Shown here: positions 7,865 to 16,737 of the stretch, one piece after another
Numbering within the stretch: position 1 is the first letter of the stretch
Layout of the letters: every line of letters begins with the position of its first letter
DNA from: Candidatus Iainarchaeum sp.
GTDB lineage: Archaea > Iainarchaeota > Iainarchaeia > Iainarchaeales > JAXPJC01
Direction of reading: 5' to 3'
Assembly (NCBI GenBank): GCA_016187745.1
Contig: JACPJC010000006.1
Coordinates: 90,747-154,746 of the forward strand
DNA: 64,000 bases
Made by a program: the position numbers and the translations under genes
Notes under the pieces: generated by a model
Told to the model about the DNA's origin: nothing
The model's database searches: none
What the model saw: only the letters and a program-made list of their open reading frames with translations

Positions 7865-9484
7865 TTATTTTTCAGCAAGCAGGGCGCGCAGGATTTCAGC
7901 AAATGCGGGCCTTGTGATTAATACCCCTACCAAAACGCCCATTATTGTTGTGATTGCAAACCCGACCAATTTGCTCATTCCGAAGCCGAAGAGAATCAAT
8001 GGGAACATTGTTGCAATTACTGTGGAAGCGGAAGCTACAACAATGAAGAAGGCGCGCTTAACCCGCGTTGCAAGCGAGGCTGCCTGTTCTCCGGAGCCTT
8101 TTGTGGCTTCGTCCATCATTACTATCTGGTCCCCCACTCCGGTTCCAAGAACAGCCAACAATCCCGCAACAGCGGCAAGGTCGATGTTCCATCCCAGAAG
8201 CGAGGAAAACCCGAGAATTAAATACACTTCGCACAGGACGATTGCCATATTAACCGCTGTAAGCTTTGCAATTTTGTAGCGCAGATACATTACAAAGGTA
8301 ACGGCAATAAGCGCGAATATCCCTATAATCAGGGTTCCTACCAAGAACTCATTTCCAAGCAATGGGGAAATCGTTTCCTTGCTTACACTATCAACTGCGA
8401 CAGGGAGCGAGCCGGATTCAAGAAGGATTGCTAAATCTGAAAGCCTGCTCTCGGCATCGGTTTTGCTTGAGGCAAAGCCCCTTATTATGAGATCGGGGAA
8501 TATTCTCGCGTCATTTATATTTGCAACATATGGGTCCATGTTTGTTATGTCCTCGCTCAGTGAAATGACCTGCCTTGCGCCTGAGGCGTGCCAGGTCCAG
8601 GGAATCCCTTCCGGAGAGGAAATTTCCTTCAGGGTGTAGCCAATCTCTTCAAGGGCTGATTTGATTTTCGGATTGATTTCAGGCGGAATTATCGCATACC
8701 TGTGCGTTAAAACAAGCGATTTGAGTCCGGATTCCTGCTCTGAGCTTAAGTTCTCATCAACAGTGAAATTCGGCGCATTTATATTGAGGAGCAGCTCATC
8801 AATTTTCGTGTTTTGGGGAATGCTCTGCAGCATGTTTCCTGCGCTCAATGCTGCCTTGTCCGAATTGTAAAGCGCAATGGGCATCAAAATTACGGATTCA
8901 ACAGGCCTGTCAATGAAGAAATATGTCCTGTCGCAGTCATACTGGTTGCCTGATGTTGCATTGTAGGAGGTTATCCTGCACCTGTGGAACGCGGCATTTG
9001 AGAAGCTCCTTGCGGCCTTTTCTGTCAGCGTAAACGGCAGCACCCACGCATAGCTGTTTGCTGATTCCTCCCTGAATCCGTAGCCCTTCGCGGGATCCCT
9101 TGAAATCATTATTATGTCCGCGCCGGTGAATATCACATTGGTATCTATTGTAACCTCGAATTTCCCCTGCCTTCTGAGAAGCCCTTCCAGCTTCTCAACA
9201 GTTGCGGGGTCGGTTTCGGCAATTTCCGCAACAACAAACTCATCGCCCCATGAGCTTACTCTCGTATCCTTCAATCCGGTCCAGTCAAGCCTGCCTTCTA
9301 TTGTCGCGCGCACCCTTGCCATTTCATCCGCGCTCTGCACCTTTTCAGCAAGATGTATCTGGAAGAGTGTGCCTCCTCTAAAATCCATGCCGAATTTTAT
9401 CCCATTGAGAAGTATTACAAATGTGAAAAGTATTACCAAAACAATGGGAAGAGCAACGCGCCAGTTTTTCAGCAATTGGTTCAT
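7865..9484 (-). CDS. secD: Protein-export membrane protein SecD
   Basis: A 539-residue RND-type subunit that works with SecF and the SecYE channel in protein translocation across the cytoplasmic membrane. The first membrane segment (residues ~8-28) is followed by the D1-motif GIKFGMDFRGGT. A large extracytoplasmic domain spans residues ~40-380. The C-terminal five-helix bundle carries LLAVLGTGVGDQIVMMDEA, the conserved region with proton-path acidic residues. It begins 2 bases after the secF stop, so secF-secD is one operon. Confidence 0.93.
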   Translation of the reverse strand: MNQLLKNWRVALPIVLVILFTFVILLNGIKFGMDFRGGTLFQIHLAEKVQSADEMARVRATIEGRLDWTGLKDTRVSSWGDEFVVAEIAETDPATVEKLEGLLRRQGKFEVTIDTNVIFTGADIIMISRDPAKGYGFREESANSYAWVLPFTLTEKAARSFSNAAFHRCRITSYNATSGNQYDCDRTYFFIDRPVESVILMPIALYNSDKAALSAGNMLQSIPQNTKIDELLLNINAPNFTVDENLSSEQESGLKSLVLTHRYAIIPPEINPKIKSALEEIGYTLKEISSPEGIPWTWHASGARQVISLSEDITNMDPYVANINDARIFPDLIIRGFASSKTDAESRLSDLAILLESGSLPVAVDSVSKETISPLLGNEFLVGTLIIGIFALIAVTFVMYLRYKIAKLTAVNMAIVLCEVYLILGFSSLLGWNIDLAAVAGLLAVLGTGVGDQIVMMDEATKGSGEQAASLATRVKRAFFIVVASASTVIATMFPLILFGFGMSKLVGFAITTIMGVLVGVLITRPAFAEILRALLAEK

Positions 9485-9486
9485 AA

Positions 9487-10575
9487 TTATGCCTGCCTCT
9501 TTTTCTCCCGCCTTTCAGCATACCAGAGCAGCAGCGGGGCGTTAAAAAGCCATGTTGCAACAATGTCCCCAATCTGCCCGAAAAGAATTACAGAGGAAAT
9601 CTCAAATATTACGGAAATCTGCATAATGTAGGAGCCTGCAAGCATTACCGCAAGGGCAGCAATTGCTGTAAGCGTCATTGTCATCCCTGTTATGAAGGAG
9701 CTCCAGGAGCGCTGTGCGGGAGTGTCCTCCCTTCTTGTAAGGACGCGCGTTGTGAGCAGTATGTCCGTTGCAATAGAATATCCTATGAGCATCATGAGCG
9801 CAGGAATTGTTGTAAGGGAGAGCGGAATTCCGAATATCGCCATTCCCGCAAGCCCTGAAAGAATGTCAAAAATGCCCGCTGCTATTACAGCAAGCGAGGG
9901 GATAATTTTCCTGAACAGCGCGAAAACCACAATGACAATCGCAATGAAGGCAATGAACATTACAAACACCGCATTTTCCCAGAATGTTTTTCCGAGAACT
10001 GCGGAAATTTCGCGCTGCTCAACCCTCACATTTGAGCTCAGGCCGAACTCCTCCGCGATTATTTCCTTTATCTTGTCCTGGAAATACTGCTTTGATTTTG
10101 TGAGCGCGTCATTCGCAATTGAGACCATTTCCTCGGCATTTTCAGAATACAGCGGGGCGGCGTATTTTGAAAGGATTTTCACCGCGTTCCGCGCGTGCGA
10201 AATTGCCTGCTCCGGGGACTTCAACAAAAGCGAGTTGGCTGCTGTTATTTCCTTTTCCGCGGCGCTCAGCTCAAGGTTTTCCGAGAACTGTATGCTCGCG
10301 CCTATGGTGCCTGAAGAGGAAATTCCCGTAACTTGCAGGTTCTTAAGGCTGAATTCCTGATTTAAAAGCGCTTCAAGCGACTTTGTGTCAATTTCCTTTG
10401 CCTGCGCTGTGCGGTCCGCGCGCAGTATTATGCGGGTTCCGCCCTGGAGGTCCATTCCGAAGGTCACTCCGGGGAATGCCGCAACAATAATTATAAGTAT
10501 GAAATAGAGCACTATGGGGATTATCATGTAGCGCTTGTAGTTTCCCTCGTAGAATTTGCCTGCATTCCCAAACAT
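9487..10575 (-). CDS. secF: Protein-export membrane protein SecF
   Basis: A 362-residue RND-type membrane protein and partner of SecD. The N-terminal helix (residues ~17-36) precedes GVTFGMDLQGGTRI. The loop domain (~40-195) is larger than in many bacterial SecF proteins and is partly coiled. Six-helix architecture follows, with MMLIGYSIATDILLTTRVL and an expected final GDIVATWLFNAPLLLWY. Annotated SecF rather than SecD from gene order and size; the two paralogues share motifs, so the labels rest on length and domain layout. The upstream region (10576-10670) is AT-rich. Confidence 0.87.
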   Translation of the reverse strand: MFGNAGKFYEGNYKRYMIIPIVLYFILIIIVAAFPGVTFGMDLQGGTRIILRADRTAQAKEIDTKSLEALLNQEFSLKNLQVTGISSSGTIGASIQFSENLELSAAEKEITAANSLLLKSPEQAISHARNAVKILSKYAAPLYSENAEEMVSIANDALTKSKQYFQDKIKEIIAEEFGLSSNVRVEQREISAVLGKTFWENAVFVMFIAFIAIVIVVFALFRKIIPSLAVIAAGIFDILSGLAGMAIFGIPLSLTTIPALMMLIGYSIATDILLTTRVLTRREDTPAQRSWSSFITGMTMTLTAIAALAVMLAGSYIMQISVIFEISSVILFGQIGDIVATWLFNAPLLLWYAERREKKRQA

Positions 10576-10671
10576 GTTTCTGCCCCGAAATAGCGATGCC
10601 GATTTATTTTATTGTTTTATTAATTGAATGAGATTAGTATTAAATAGGTTATTGTATAAGCACAATTAAAG

Positions 10672-10749
10672 ATGAAGGCAGGAAATGAACTAATGGAGTT
10701 TGCATTGAAAACTGTTAAAGATGGAAAATTCATATTTTATTGGGAATAG
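10672..10749 (+). CDS. Possible 25-residue leaderless small ORF
   Basis: ATG 10672 lies about 28 bases after a TTAAATAG box (10640-10647), the spacing used by leaderless genes here. The frame encodes MKAGNELMEFALKTVKDGKF... and stops at 10749, overlapping the 3' end of the convergent substrate-binding protein by 13 bases. It may be a tiny gene, a decayed remnant or chance. Confidence 0.22.
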   Translation: MKAGNELMEFALKTVKDGKFIFYWE

Positions 10750-11840
10750 AGCTTGTAAGCTCCGTCCTCTATTATATACAAATCATATTCTTTTTGCACA
10801 TCCCCGTTCGGATCAAATTGTATTGTTCCTGATGCGCCTTCAAGGTTTATTGAATTCAGGTAATTCTTTATCTGCGGGCCTGTTGTGTTGCCCGCTTTTA
10901 TTGCATTTATGAGAATTGTTGCGGCATCATATGCTTCTGCCGCATAGGCATCTGTGTCTCTTCCATATTCTTTCTTGTATTTTTCTCTGAAATCTTGGGC
11001 TATTGAAGTGGTTGAGACATGCGGATATGTGAAGATTGTTCCATTTATTGCATGTCCTGAATTCTGTATTACATCATTGTCAGCAAATGTCTCCGGGCCG
11101 AAGAATTGCAGCTCCATGCCCAGTTCCTTTGCCTGCTTCAGAATTATCGGGGGCTCTTTTGCAAGCGAAACTATAATCAGGCTGTCTGGATTTTTTGACT
11201 GTATCTTCAAAAGCTGGGTCCTGAAATCCTTTGCATCCTGCTCAAAGGCCTCAACCGCCAATGCCCCAATGTTTAATTCTCTAAGCCTATTCGCAATTAC
11301 GTCCTTTAGTGCGGAGCCGTAATCATTGTTTATGAAGATGATTGCGGGCTTTCTGTATTTGAGATTATAGACTGCTTCAGCAAGGGTTTTTCCCTGCACC
11401 GCATCATGCGGAATTGTCCTGAAAACATATTCGCTTATTCCGGAGATTGTTGGGTTTGTTGAGCCTGCTGAAACCAGTACAACCCCCTCACTATCAACAA
11501 CTGGCGCAATTGCAAGGGTTTCGCCGGAGCAAAGGCCCCCTAAAATTGCTTCAACCCCGTCAATCTCAATCAGTTTTTTTGCGGCGGTTACGGCATCCCT
11601 TCCGCTGCATTTTCCGTCCTCAAAAACAAATTCAATATCGGCGCCGGAGTCCTTCAAAGCCAGAAGGGCGCCATTTTTCACCCCTTCAAACAAGGATGCC
11701 ACATCGCCGCTAAGGGGGCCAATCACGCCGATTTTTGCCTTTTCCCTGTCTGCGGAAAACAGCGCAAATCCTGTCAAACTAATGCCGATTAGGGCAGCAG
11801 CCATAATCAAGGCAATTATCCCAAGAGCTAATTTCTTCAT
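10737..11840 (-). CDS. LIV-type ABC transporter substrate-binding protein (first copy)
   Basis: A 367-residue periplasmic-binding-protein type I fold, LivK-like, that would capture amino acids or similar ligands outside the membrane. An N-terminal hydrophobic segment (residues ~4-28) anchors it. The fold starts at AKIGVIGPLSGDVASLFEG. FEDGKCSGRDAVTAAKKLI, GLCSGETLAIAPV and DAVQGKTLAEAVYN are typical of the family. ATG 11840 is preferred, since GGTG lies just upstream and the hydrophobic anchor begins there; an in-frame ATG at 11894 is less likely. It is divergent from the HTH regulator at 11934 and separate from the permease operon at 14.9 kb. Confidence 0.88.
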   Translation of the reverse strand: MKKLALGIIALIMAAALIGISLTGFALFSADREKAKIGVIGPLSGDVASLFEGVKNGALLALKDSGADIEFVFEDGKCSGRDAVTAAKKLIEIDGVEAILGGLCSGETLAIAPVVDSEGVVLVSAGSTNPTISGISEYVFRTIPHDAVQGKTLAEAVYNLKYRKPAIIFINNDYGSALKDVIANRLRELNIGALAVEAFEQDAKDFRTQLLKIQSKNPDSLIIVSLAKEPPIILKQAKELGMELQFFGPETFADNDVIQNSGHAINGTIFTYPHVSTTSIAQDFREKYKKEYGRDTDAYAAEAYDAATILINAIKAGNTTGPQIKNYLNSINLEGASGTIQFDPNGDVQKEYDLYIIEDGAYKLYSQ

Positions 11841-11888
11841 TTTCCACCCCAAATAAACTGCTTGGGATGTGGAATAATAGGCCGGGGC

Positions 11889-11900
11889 TGACATATGTCA
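11889..11900. promoter_or_regulatory. 12-base perfect palindrome in divergent promoter
   Basis: TGACATATGTCA is a perfect 12-base palindrome placed between the divergent substrate-binding protein gene (start 11840, minus) and the HTH regulator (start 11934, plus). It directly abuts the TATA-like TATTTTTAAA at 11901-11910 that serves the regulator gene. It could be an operator, perhaps autoregulatory. No protein-DNA evidence is available. Confidence 0.4.
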
Positions 11901-11933
11901 TATTTTTAAAGTTTTCTAGTGAATAAGTTATTT

Positions 11934-12632
11934 ATGGTCCTGGAAAAATTTAAAGAGGTAAAACTGGGCGTTTTTCACAACGATTGCTACTGCTCCGAAA
12001 CAACCGCAAAATTCCCGGAGATTTTTGCAAGGCAGACTTCCCAGGTGAATATCTACAAGAGGGCGGGTGAAAAGATTTTCTACAAAATGGCCTATAAACT
12101 TGAGTCTCCTGACCGGCAGTATTTGGAAAGCTATCTGGATTATGTTAAAAAATTCCCAACTGTGAAAAGCGTTAAAATATTCCATAAAACAAATTCAAAT
12201 GCGTATATGCTCGCGGATGCTGTTTCAAATGGCTTGACATACAATGAGATATTAAAGAAGGGCATTATTTACTCGCATCCGGTTGATTTATACAAGGGAT
12301 ATGAGCTGCATTCCTTCATTTCAACAAAGCCGAAGGAGACAATTAAACTGATAAATGAATTAAAGGATACCAGGGGGGAGGTAAAAATACTGGGGATTTC
12401 AGATATTGATGAAAATGAGAGGATTTTTGATCTGACCCCGAATCAAATGAAGGTATTGAAGGTTGCACTGAGGTCCGGCTATTATGAATGGCCCAGAAAG
12501 GCGACGCTGGAGGAGATGGCTTCTTCCATCGGCTTGAAAAGGCGAACCTTCCAGGAGCGCCTGAGAAAGGCGGAAAACAGGCTTTTCCCAAAGCTGATAA
12601 AAAACTATCTGCCCCAGACTGAGGGCTTGTAG
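11934..12632 (+). CDS. HTH_10 (bacterio-opsin-activator type) transcription regulator
   Basis: A 232-residue protein whose C-terminal ~55 residues match the HTH_10/Bat-type winged helix, starting LTPNQMKVLKVALRSGYYEWP and including TLEEMASSIGLKRRTFQE. The N-terminal ~170 residues are a probable sensor domain, with two Cys in HNDCYCSE. A TATA-like box at 11901-11910 is 28 bases before ATG 11934, which favours this over GTG 11919. It lies between the two LIV substrate-binding proteins, divergent from the first and convergent with the Lrp-like regulator (9-base gap), so a role in controlling the importer is likely. Confidence 0.82.
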   Translation: MVLEKFKEVKLGVFHNDCYCSETTAKFPEIFARQTSQVNIYKRAGEKIFYKMAYKLESPDRQYLESYLDYVKKFPTVKSVKIFHKTNSNAYMLADAVSNGLTYNEILKKGIIYSHPVDLYKGYELHSFISTKPKETIKLINELKDTRGEVKILGISDIDENERIFDLTPNQMKVLKVALRSGYYEWPRKATLEEMASSIGLKRRTFQERLRKAENRLFPKLIKNYLPQTEGL

Positions 12633-12641
12633 AATAAACAC

Positions 12642-13616
12642 TTATTTCTGCGTCAAATAGGTGTACTTGAATTCTTCAACAATGCTCAATACTTCCAGGT
12701 TCTTTATCACATCGCCGAATTTGTTTCTCAATTCAACAATCAATCCATCAAGCTTGGATTCCTCTATTTCGAGCTCCATATTCAGATCGTATACGCCGAT
12801 TGTCCTGATCCAGAAGAGAATATTCGGGTGCTGCAATGCAAAATTATGAAATGCCTTTTCCCTTTCCTTTGAGAGGTTTTTCAAATTAAGGAGAATTGTG
12901 TAATAGCCCAAGCCGAGCTTTTTGAGATTTAACAAGACCCCGTGCCCAAGAATAACTTTTTCCTTTTCAAGTTTTTTTATCCTGTTTCTGACAGTGTCTG
13001 GCGAAACATTGAATTTCCCCGCCATCTCTATTAATGTTAATCTGCTGTTTGTTGAAAGCTGCTCTAGAATTTTTTGCTCCAGGGAATCAACCTTAATTTG
13101 GCTGAATTTTCCGTCGTATTCTATCATTTCAACCGGCTGGCCCCCATACAAGTACGCCCTGTTGAAATCCGAGAATGTGAGGCAGCTCACTACTTCCTTT
13201 TCCTGGATAAAATCCTCAAATCCGGCTATCGTTTCTTTGAAGAGATTCATGAAATGGTTCGGGTCCTTTACAAACATCGAGACAATCATGTCCCAGCGGC
13301 CCCTGCACGAAACAACCCAGTTTGTATATTTGCTTTCAACAAGGCGCCTGATTAGGGCGTTTTCCCTTTCTGCCGAAAGGCTCTGGAAGCGCAGAAAAAT
13401 CCTGTAGCCTATCGGGAAAAGCGCCCCCCTGTTGATAACGCAGTAAATTTTTTTGATGATGCCTTCATTGATCAGGCGCTGGATCCTGTAAGCAACAACA
13501 TGCTCATTTGCCCTTGCCTTTTTTGCAATCGCCTTGTTTGATTGCCTCGAATTCTCTTCCAAAGCGGCCAATATCTTCTTGTCTGTTTTGTCGAGGGCAA
13601 AAAACTCCGCAGCCAT
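12642..13616 (-). CDS. Tandem Lrp/AsnC-type transcription regulator
   Basis: A 324-residue protein with two successive Lrp/AsnC units. The first HTH is at residues ~5-55 (LDKTDKKILAALEENSRQS, then AIAKKARANEHVVAYRI). The second is at ~175-225 (VDSLEQKILEQLSTNSRLT, then AGKFNVSPDTVRNRIKKLE). Each is followed by a beta-alpha ligand/oligomerisation-type region. Lrp proteins commonly sense amino acids, which fits the adjacent LIV importer. ATG 13616 is used; ATG 13622 two codons earlier is equally possible. It is divergent from the second substrate-binding protein, with an inverted repeat shared between the promoters. Confidence 0.87.
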   Translation of the reverse strand: MAAEFFALDKTDKKILAALEENSRQSNKAIAKKARANEHVVAYRIQRLINEGIIKKIYCVINRGALFPIGYRIFLRFQSLSAERENALIRRLVESKYTNWVVSCRGRWDMIVSMFVKDPNHFMNLFKETIAGFEDFIQEKEVVSCLTFSDFNRAYLYGGQPVEMIEYDGKFSQIKVDSLEQKILEQLSTNSRLTLIEMAGKFNVSPDTVRNRIKKLEKEKVILGHGVLLNLKKLGLGYYTILLNLKNLSKEREKAFHNFALQHPNILFWIRTIGVYDLNMELEIEESKLDGLIVELRNKFGDVIKNLEVLSIVEEFKYTYLTQK

Positions 13617-13624
13617 ATGCATAA

Positions 13625-13714
13625 AAACGATAAAAATCATTAAAAATCTATTTTTTATAGCAAAATTATGAAAAAAGTGTTATTAATACTAAAAAACAAG
13701 TATTTTTATCGTTT
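13625..13714. promoter_or_regulatory. Divergent promoter with 13-base inverted repeat
   Basis: AAACGATAAAAAT at 13625-13637 and its exact complement ATTTTTATCGTTT at 13702-13714 flank the divergent promoters of the Lrp-like regulator and the substrate-binding protein. Each copy sits just before one start codon. The region between is AT-rich and contains TTTTTTATAG-like TATA boxes for both directions. This symmetric layout is what one expects of binding sites for a dimeric regulator acting on both genes. Confidence 0.5.
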
Positions 13715-13733
13715 AACTAGGGGTGATGAAAAA

Positions 13734-14882
13734 GTGAACAGGCGCATAATTCTGATTTCGGCTGCGGTCATTGCTGTTGGTCTGGTTGTGTTTTTTGGCT
13801 TGAATCAAATGGGCCTTGCTGGCTTAAGCGCCCCGGAGGGCGCGGGAGGCACTGTTAAAATTGGCATAATGCTCCCTTTAACAGGCGATGCTGCATTGTA
13901 TGGCGAGAGCATTGGAACTTCATTGGAACTTGCAAAGGAAGAAATAAATGCGGAGGGGGGCATTCTGGGCAGGGAAGTTGAATTGGTCTTGGAGGATTCC
14001 GCGTGCAATGCGAATGAAGGGGTAAAGGCAATAAACAGCTTAGTGAATTTGAAGGGATTGAAGCTCATCATTGCTGCGGAGTGCAGCGGCCCAAGCCTTA
14101 CTGCTGCGCCGGTTGCGGAAGATGCAAAGGCCCTTTATCTGGTTGCTGTTGCAAGCAACCCTGACATAAAGTACGCCGGAGACTATGTTTTCAGAATCGC
14201 CCCGAGCGATGCGCAGCAGGGAAAGGATATTGCGCAAATTGTTTACGATGGGGGATTCAGAAATACTGCGGTTTTATTTATGGACAATGCATACGGAGAA
14301 GGGATTGCGGGGGTTTTTATGGAAGAAATTGGAAGGCTTGGCGGAAAAGTTGCAATCAAGCAGCGCTTCAACCAGGATGATTCTGATTTCAGGACCCAGC
14401 TTTTGAAAACTAAGGAAACAGGGCCTGATTCCCTGTTCGTTGTTGGCTATCCGCAGGCATACCAGCTCATAATCAAGCAGATGTATGAGTTGGGATTGAA
14501 TGCGCAGATATTTGCAGGCGACACATTCAAGGAGGCATCCATTGTGGAAGCGCTGGGGGATAAGGTAGAAGGCGCTATTTTTTCAGCGTATGCTGAAAGC
14601 AATTCGGAGGAATTCAGGCGGTTCAAGGAAGCCTACAGGAAAAAATATGGAAAAGAGTACGGCCCATACGGGGATTATGGGTATGACAGCCTTTATGTGC
14701 TGAAAGCAGGCATTGAATATGCAAAAAGCTTTGATCCGGAAGTGCTGAAGGAGAAATTATACGGGGTTGAATATCGCGGGGTTACGGGCCTAACGAAATT
14801 CGACTCATACGGGGAAGTGGACAAGCCTTTCGGAATAATGACTGTGAAGGATGGGATGTTTGTGCCTTATGAGGCGGGCTGA
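13734..14882 (+). CDS. livK: LIV-type ABC transporter substrate-binding protein (second copy)
   Basis: A 382-residue LivK-like periplasmic-binding-protein, membrane-anchored by residues ~5-28. Family marks are VKIGIMLPLTGDAALYGES, LVLEDSACNANEGV, AECSGPSLTAAPVAED and AGDTFKEASIVEALGD. GTG 13734 is chosen because GGTGA lies at 13722-13726, 7 bases upstream, and the anchor starts at once; ATG 13668 would add a non-hydrophobic leader across the TATA region. The permease genes follow after ~90 bases, so this copy probably belongs to the transport operon, and the copy at 10.7 kb is an extra receptor. Confidence 0.9.
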   Translation: MNRRIILISAAVIAVGLVVFFGLNQMGLAGLSAPEGAGGTVKIGIMLPLTGDAALYGESIGTSLELAKEEINAEGGILGREVELVLEDSACNANEGVKAINSLVNLKGLKLIIAAECSGPSLTAAPVAEDAKALYLVAVASNPDIKYAGDYVFRIAPSDAQQGKDIAQIVYDGGFRNTAVLFMDNAYGEGIAGVFMEEIGRLGGKVAIKQRFNQDDSDFRTQLLKTKETGPDSLFVVGYPQAYQLIIKQMYELGLNAQIFAGDTFKEASIVEALGDKVEGAIFSAYAESNSEEFRRFKEAYRKKYGKEYGPYGDYGYDSLYVLKAGIEYAKSFDPEVLKEKLYGVEYRGVTGLTKFDSYGEVDKPFGIMTVKDGMFVPYEAG

Positions 14883-14930
14883 AAAGGCAATTGGCGCAAG
14901 TAACATTCCGGAAATCAGCCTCCATCAATT

Positions 14931-14947
14931 AGTTAATTTAATTAACT
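14931..14947. promoter_or_regulatory. AT-rich dyad upstream of livH
   Basis: AGTTAATTTAATTAACT has 7-base arms (AGTTAAT/ATTAACT) around 3 bases, in the gap between the second substrate-binding gene and livH. TTTATATT at 14958-14965 is too close to ATG 14972 to act as its TATA box. The dyad may itself overlap a promoter or mark an RNA processing point. Confidence 0.3.
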
Positions 14948-14971
14948 CTTTTTTCCTTTATATTTGGTTTT

Positions 14972-15847
14972 ATGGTTCTGGAGCAATTGGCGGTAAATGG
15001 CATAATTGCGGGTTCTGAGTACGCGCTGCTCGCGATCGGGCTGACCCTGATTTATGGAATTCTGAGGCTCATTCATTTTGCCCATGGGGAAGTGGCAATG
15101 GTGGGGGCTTACAGCGCTTTTGTTGTTAGCGTGGTTTTTGGCCTGCCACTGATTGCAGGGTTTTTTGTCGCAATTGCCGCAGGGGCATTGCTTGGAATCG
15201 CAGTCAACAGGATTGCGTTCAGGCCGGTAAGAAAACAGCACATACTTATCGGGCTCATTACAGCAATTGCGGTTTCAATTCTGCTGCAGAATGCCATTGC
15301 ATTGTTTTTCGGGAATGACATAAAAACATACAATCTGGGGGCTGTTGAGAAAGGGATTGAAGTATTTGGATTCATCATAACAAAAACGCAGATAGTGATT
15401 GTTTTTACAGCAGTTGCCTTAATGCTGCTGACCTGGGCATTCATTAAGAAAACAAAAATAGGGCAGCAGGTGAGGGCGGTTGCGGACAACAGGGAACTGG
15501 CTGAAAGCATCGGAATTGATTCTGAGAAAGTAATCGCATGCACCTTTGCATTTGGCTCTGCCCTGGCTGCAGCAGGGGGAGTATTAATTGCGGCCGAAAC
15601 AAATTTAGCGCCAATGATGGGCCTGATGCCGAACATCAAGGCATTTGCTGCAATTATTGTTGGAGGCATTGGAAGCATTCCGGGGGCGATTTTTGGCTCA
15701 TACTTCATTGGCCTGGCCGAGAATATTGGGATATGGTTTTTGCCTTCAGGCTACAAGGATGCGATTGCATTCTTTATTCTCGTAATTTTCCTTTTGTTCA
15801 TGCCAACCGGAATTTTCGGTAAGAAGAAGGAGGGAATTGAGCAATGA
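14972..15847 (+). CDS. livH: LIV ABC transporter permease LivH
   Basis: A 291-residue integral membrane permease of the branched-chain amino-acid importer. The N-terminus is typical of LivH, with ALLAIGLTLIYGILRLIHFAH. The cytoplasmic coupling region (VRAVADNRELAESIGID) and GGIGSIPGAIFGSYFIG near the end also match. About eight membrane segments. The stop overlaps the livM start (ATGA), so translation is coupled. The start is fixed by homology to the LivH N-terminus. Confidence 0.93.
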   Translation: MVLEQLAVNGIIAGSEYALLAIGLTLIYGILRLIHFAHGEVAMVGAYSAFVVSVVFGLPLIAGFFVAIAAGALLGIAVNRIAFRPVRKQHILIGLITAIAVSILLQNAIALFFGNDIKTYNLGAVEKGIEVFGFIITKTQIVIVFTAVALMLLTWAFIKKTKIGQQVRAVADNRELAESIGIDSEKVIACTFAFGSALAAAGGVLIAAETNLAPMMGLMPNIKAFAAIIVGGIGSIPGAIFGSYFIGLAENIGIWFLPSGYKDAIAFFILVIFLLFMPTGIFGKKKEGIEQ

Positions 15848-16737
15848 TTGAGGCATATATACTGCATCTGCTGATCTTCATCTGCATTTATGCAATTCTT
15901 TCAATGAGCCTGAATCTCATTACGGGATATGCGGGCATGCTTAACTTGGGCCATGCTGCATTCTTTGGAATCGGGGCATATGCCTCTGTTTTGATTGTCA
16001 TGGCAGGATTTCCATTCTGGCTTGGCTTTATTGCTGCAGGCGCAATTGCCGCATTTTTCGGGCTGCTCCTGAGCGTTCCGGCACTGAGGTTGAGGGGGGA
16101 CTTCCTTGCAATTGCAACTCTTGCTTTTGGGGAAATAATCCGGAGCATCTTGGTGAACTGGACCGAATTTACAAGGGGGCCGCTTGGAATCCCCGGCATA
16201 CCAAAGCCTGAAATTTTTGGAATTGCTTTTGATTCGCTCTGGATGTATTTTATTCTGGCTTTTATAATTGCCGCAGTTGCATACTTTGTTTTGAGGCATT
16301 TGCTGAATTCAAATTTTGGAATTGCCCTGAAGGCAATAAGGGAAAATGAATCTGTTGCTGCGAGCCTGGGAAAAAATGTGAATCTGCTCAAAATGCAGGC
16401 ATTTGTTGTTGGCGCATTTTTTGCGGGCCTTGCGGGGAGCCTCTTCGCCCACTACATTACTTTTATTGACCCGGGAACTTTTGTCCTCGGGGAAACAATA
16501 CTGATGCTGCTTATGGTTGCGCTCGGGGGGATGGGAAGCCTTGAGGGAAGCATACTTGGCGCAATAATCCTGATTCTGCTGCCTGAGCCCCTGCGCTTTA
16601 TAGGGCTGCCTTCCGCGGTTGTTGGGCCGCTAAGGCAAATTATTTATGCAGCAATACTCATAGTATTAGTAATAAAAAAGCCCAGGGGGCTGCTTGGAAC
16701 GCAATGGTTTGGGGGGATTGTAAGTGATAGCAATTGA
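15844..16737 (+). CDS. livM: LIV ABC transporter permease LivM
   Basis: A 297-residue integral membrane permease, partner of LivH. Family marks are SLNLITGYAGMLNLGHAAFFGIGAY (shown in part), LRLRGDFLAIATLAFGEI, ALKAIRENESVAASLGKN and GGMGSLEGSILGA. About eight to nine membrane segments. The start overlaps the livH stop by 4 bases and the end overlaps livG by 14 bases, which indicates tight translational coupling across the operon. Confidence 0.93.
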   Translation: MIEAYILHLLIFICIYAILSMSLNLITGYAGMLNLGHAAFFGIGAYASVLIVMAGFPFWLGFIAAGAIAAFFGLLLSVPALRLRGDFLAIATLAFGEIIRSILVNWTEFTRGPLGIPGIPKPEIFGIAFDSLWMYFILAFIIAAVAYFVLRHLLNSNFGIALKAIRENESVAASLGKNVNLLKMQAFVVGAFFAGLAGSLFAHYITFIDPGTFVLGETILMLLMVALGGMGSLEGSILGAIILILLPEPLRFIGLPSAVVGPLRQIIYAAILIVLVIKKPRGLLGTQWFGGIVSDSN

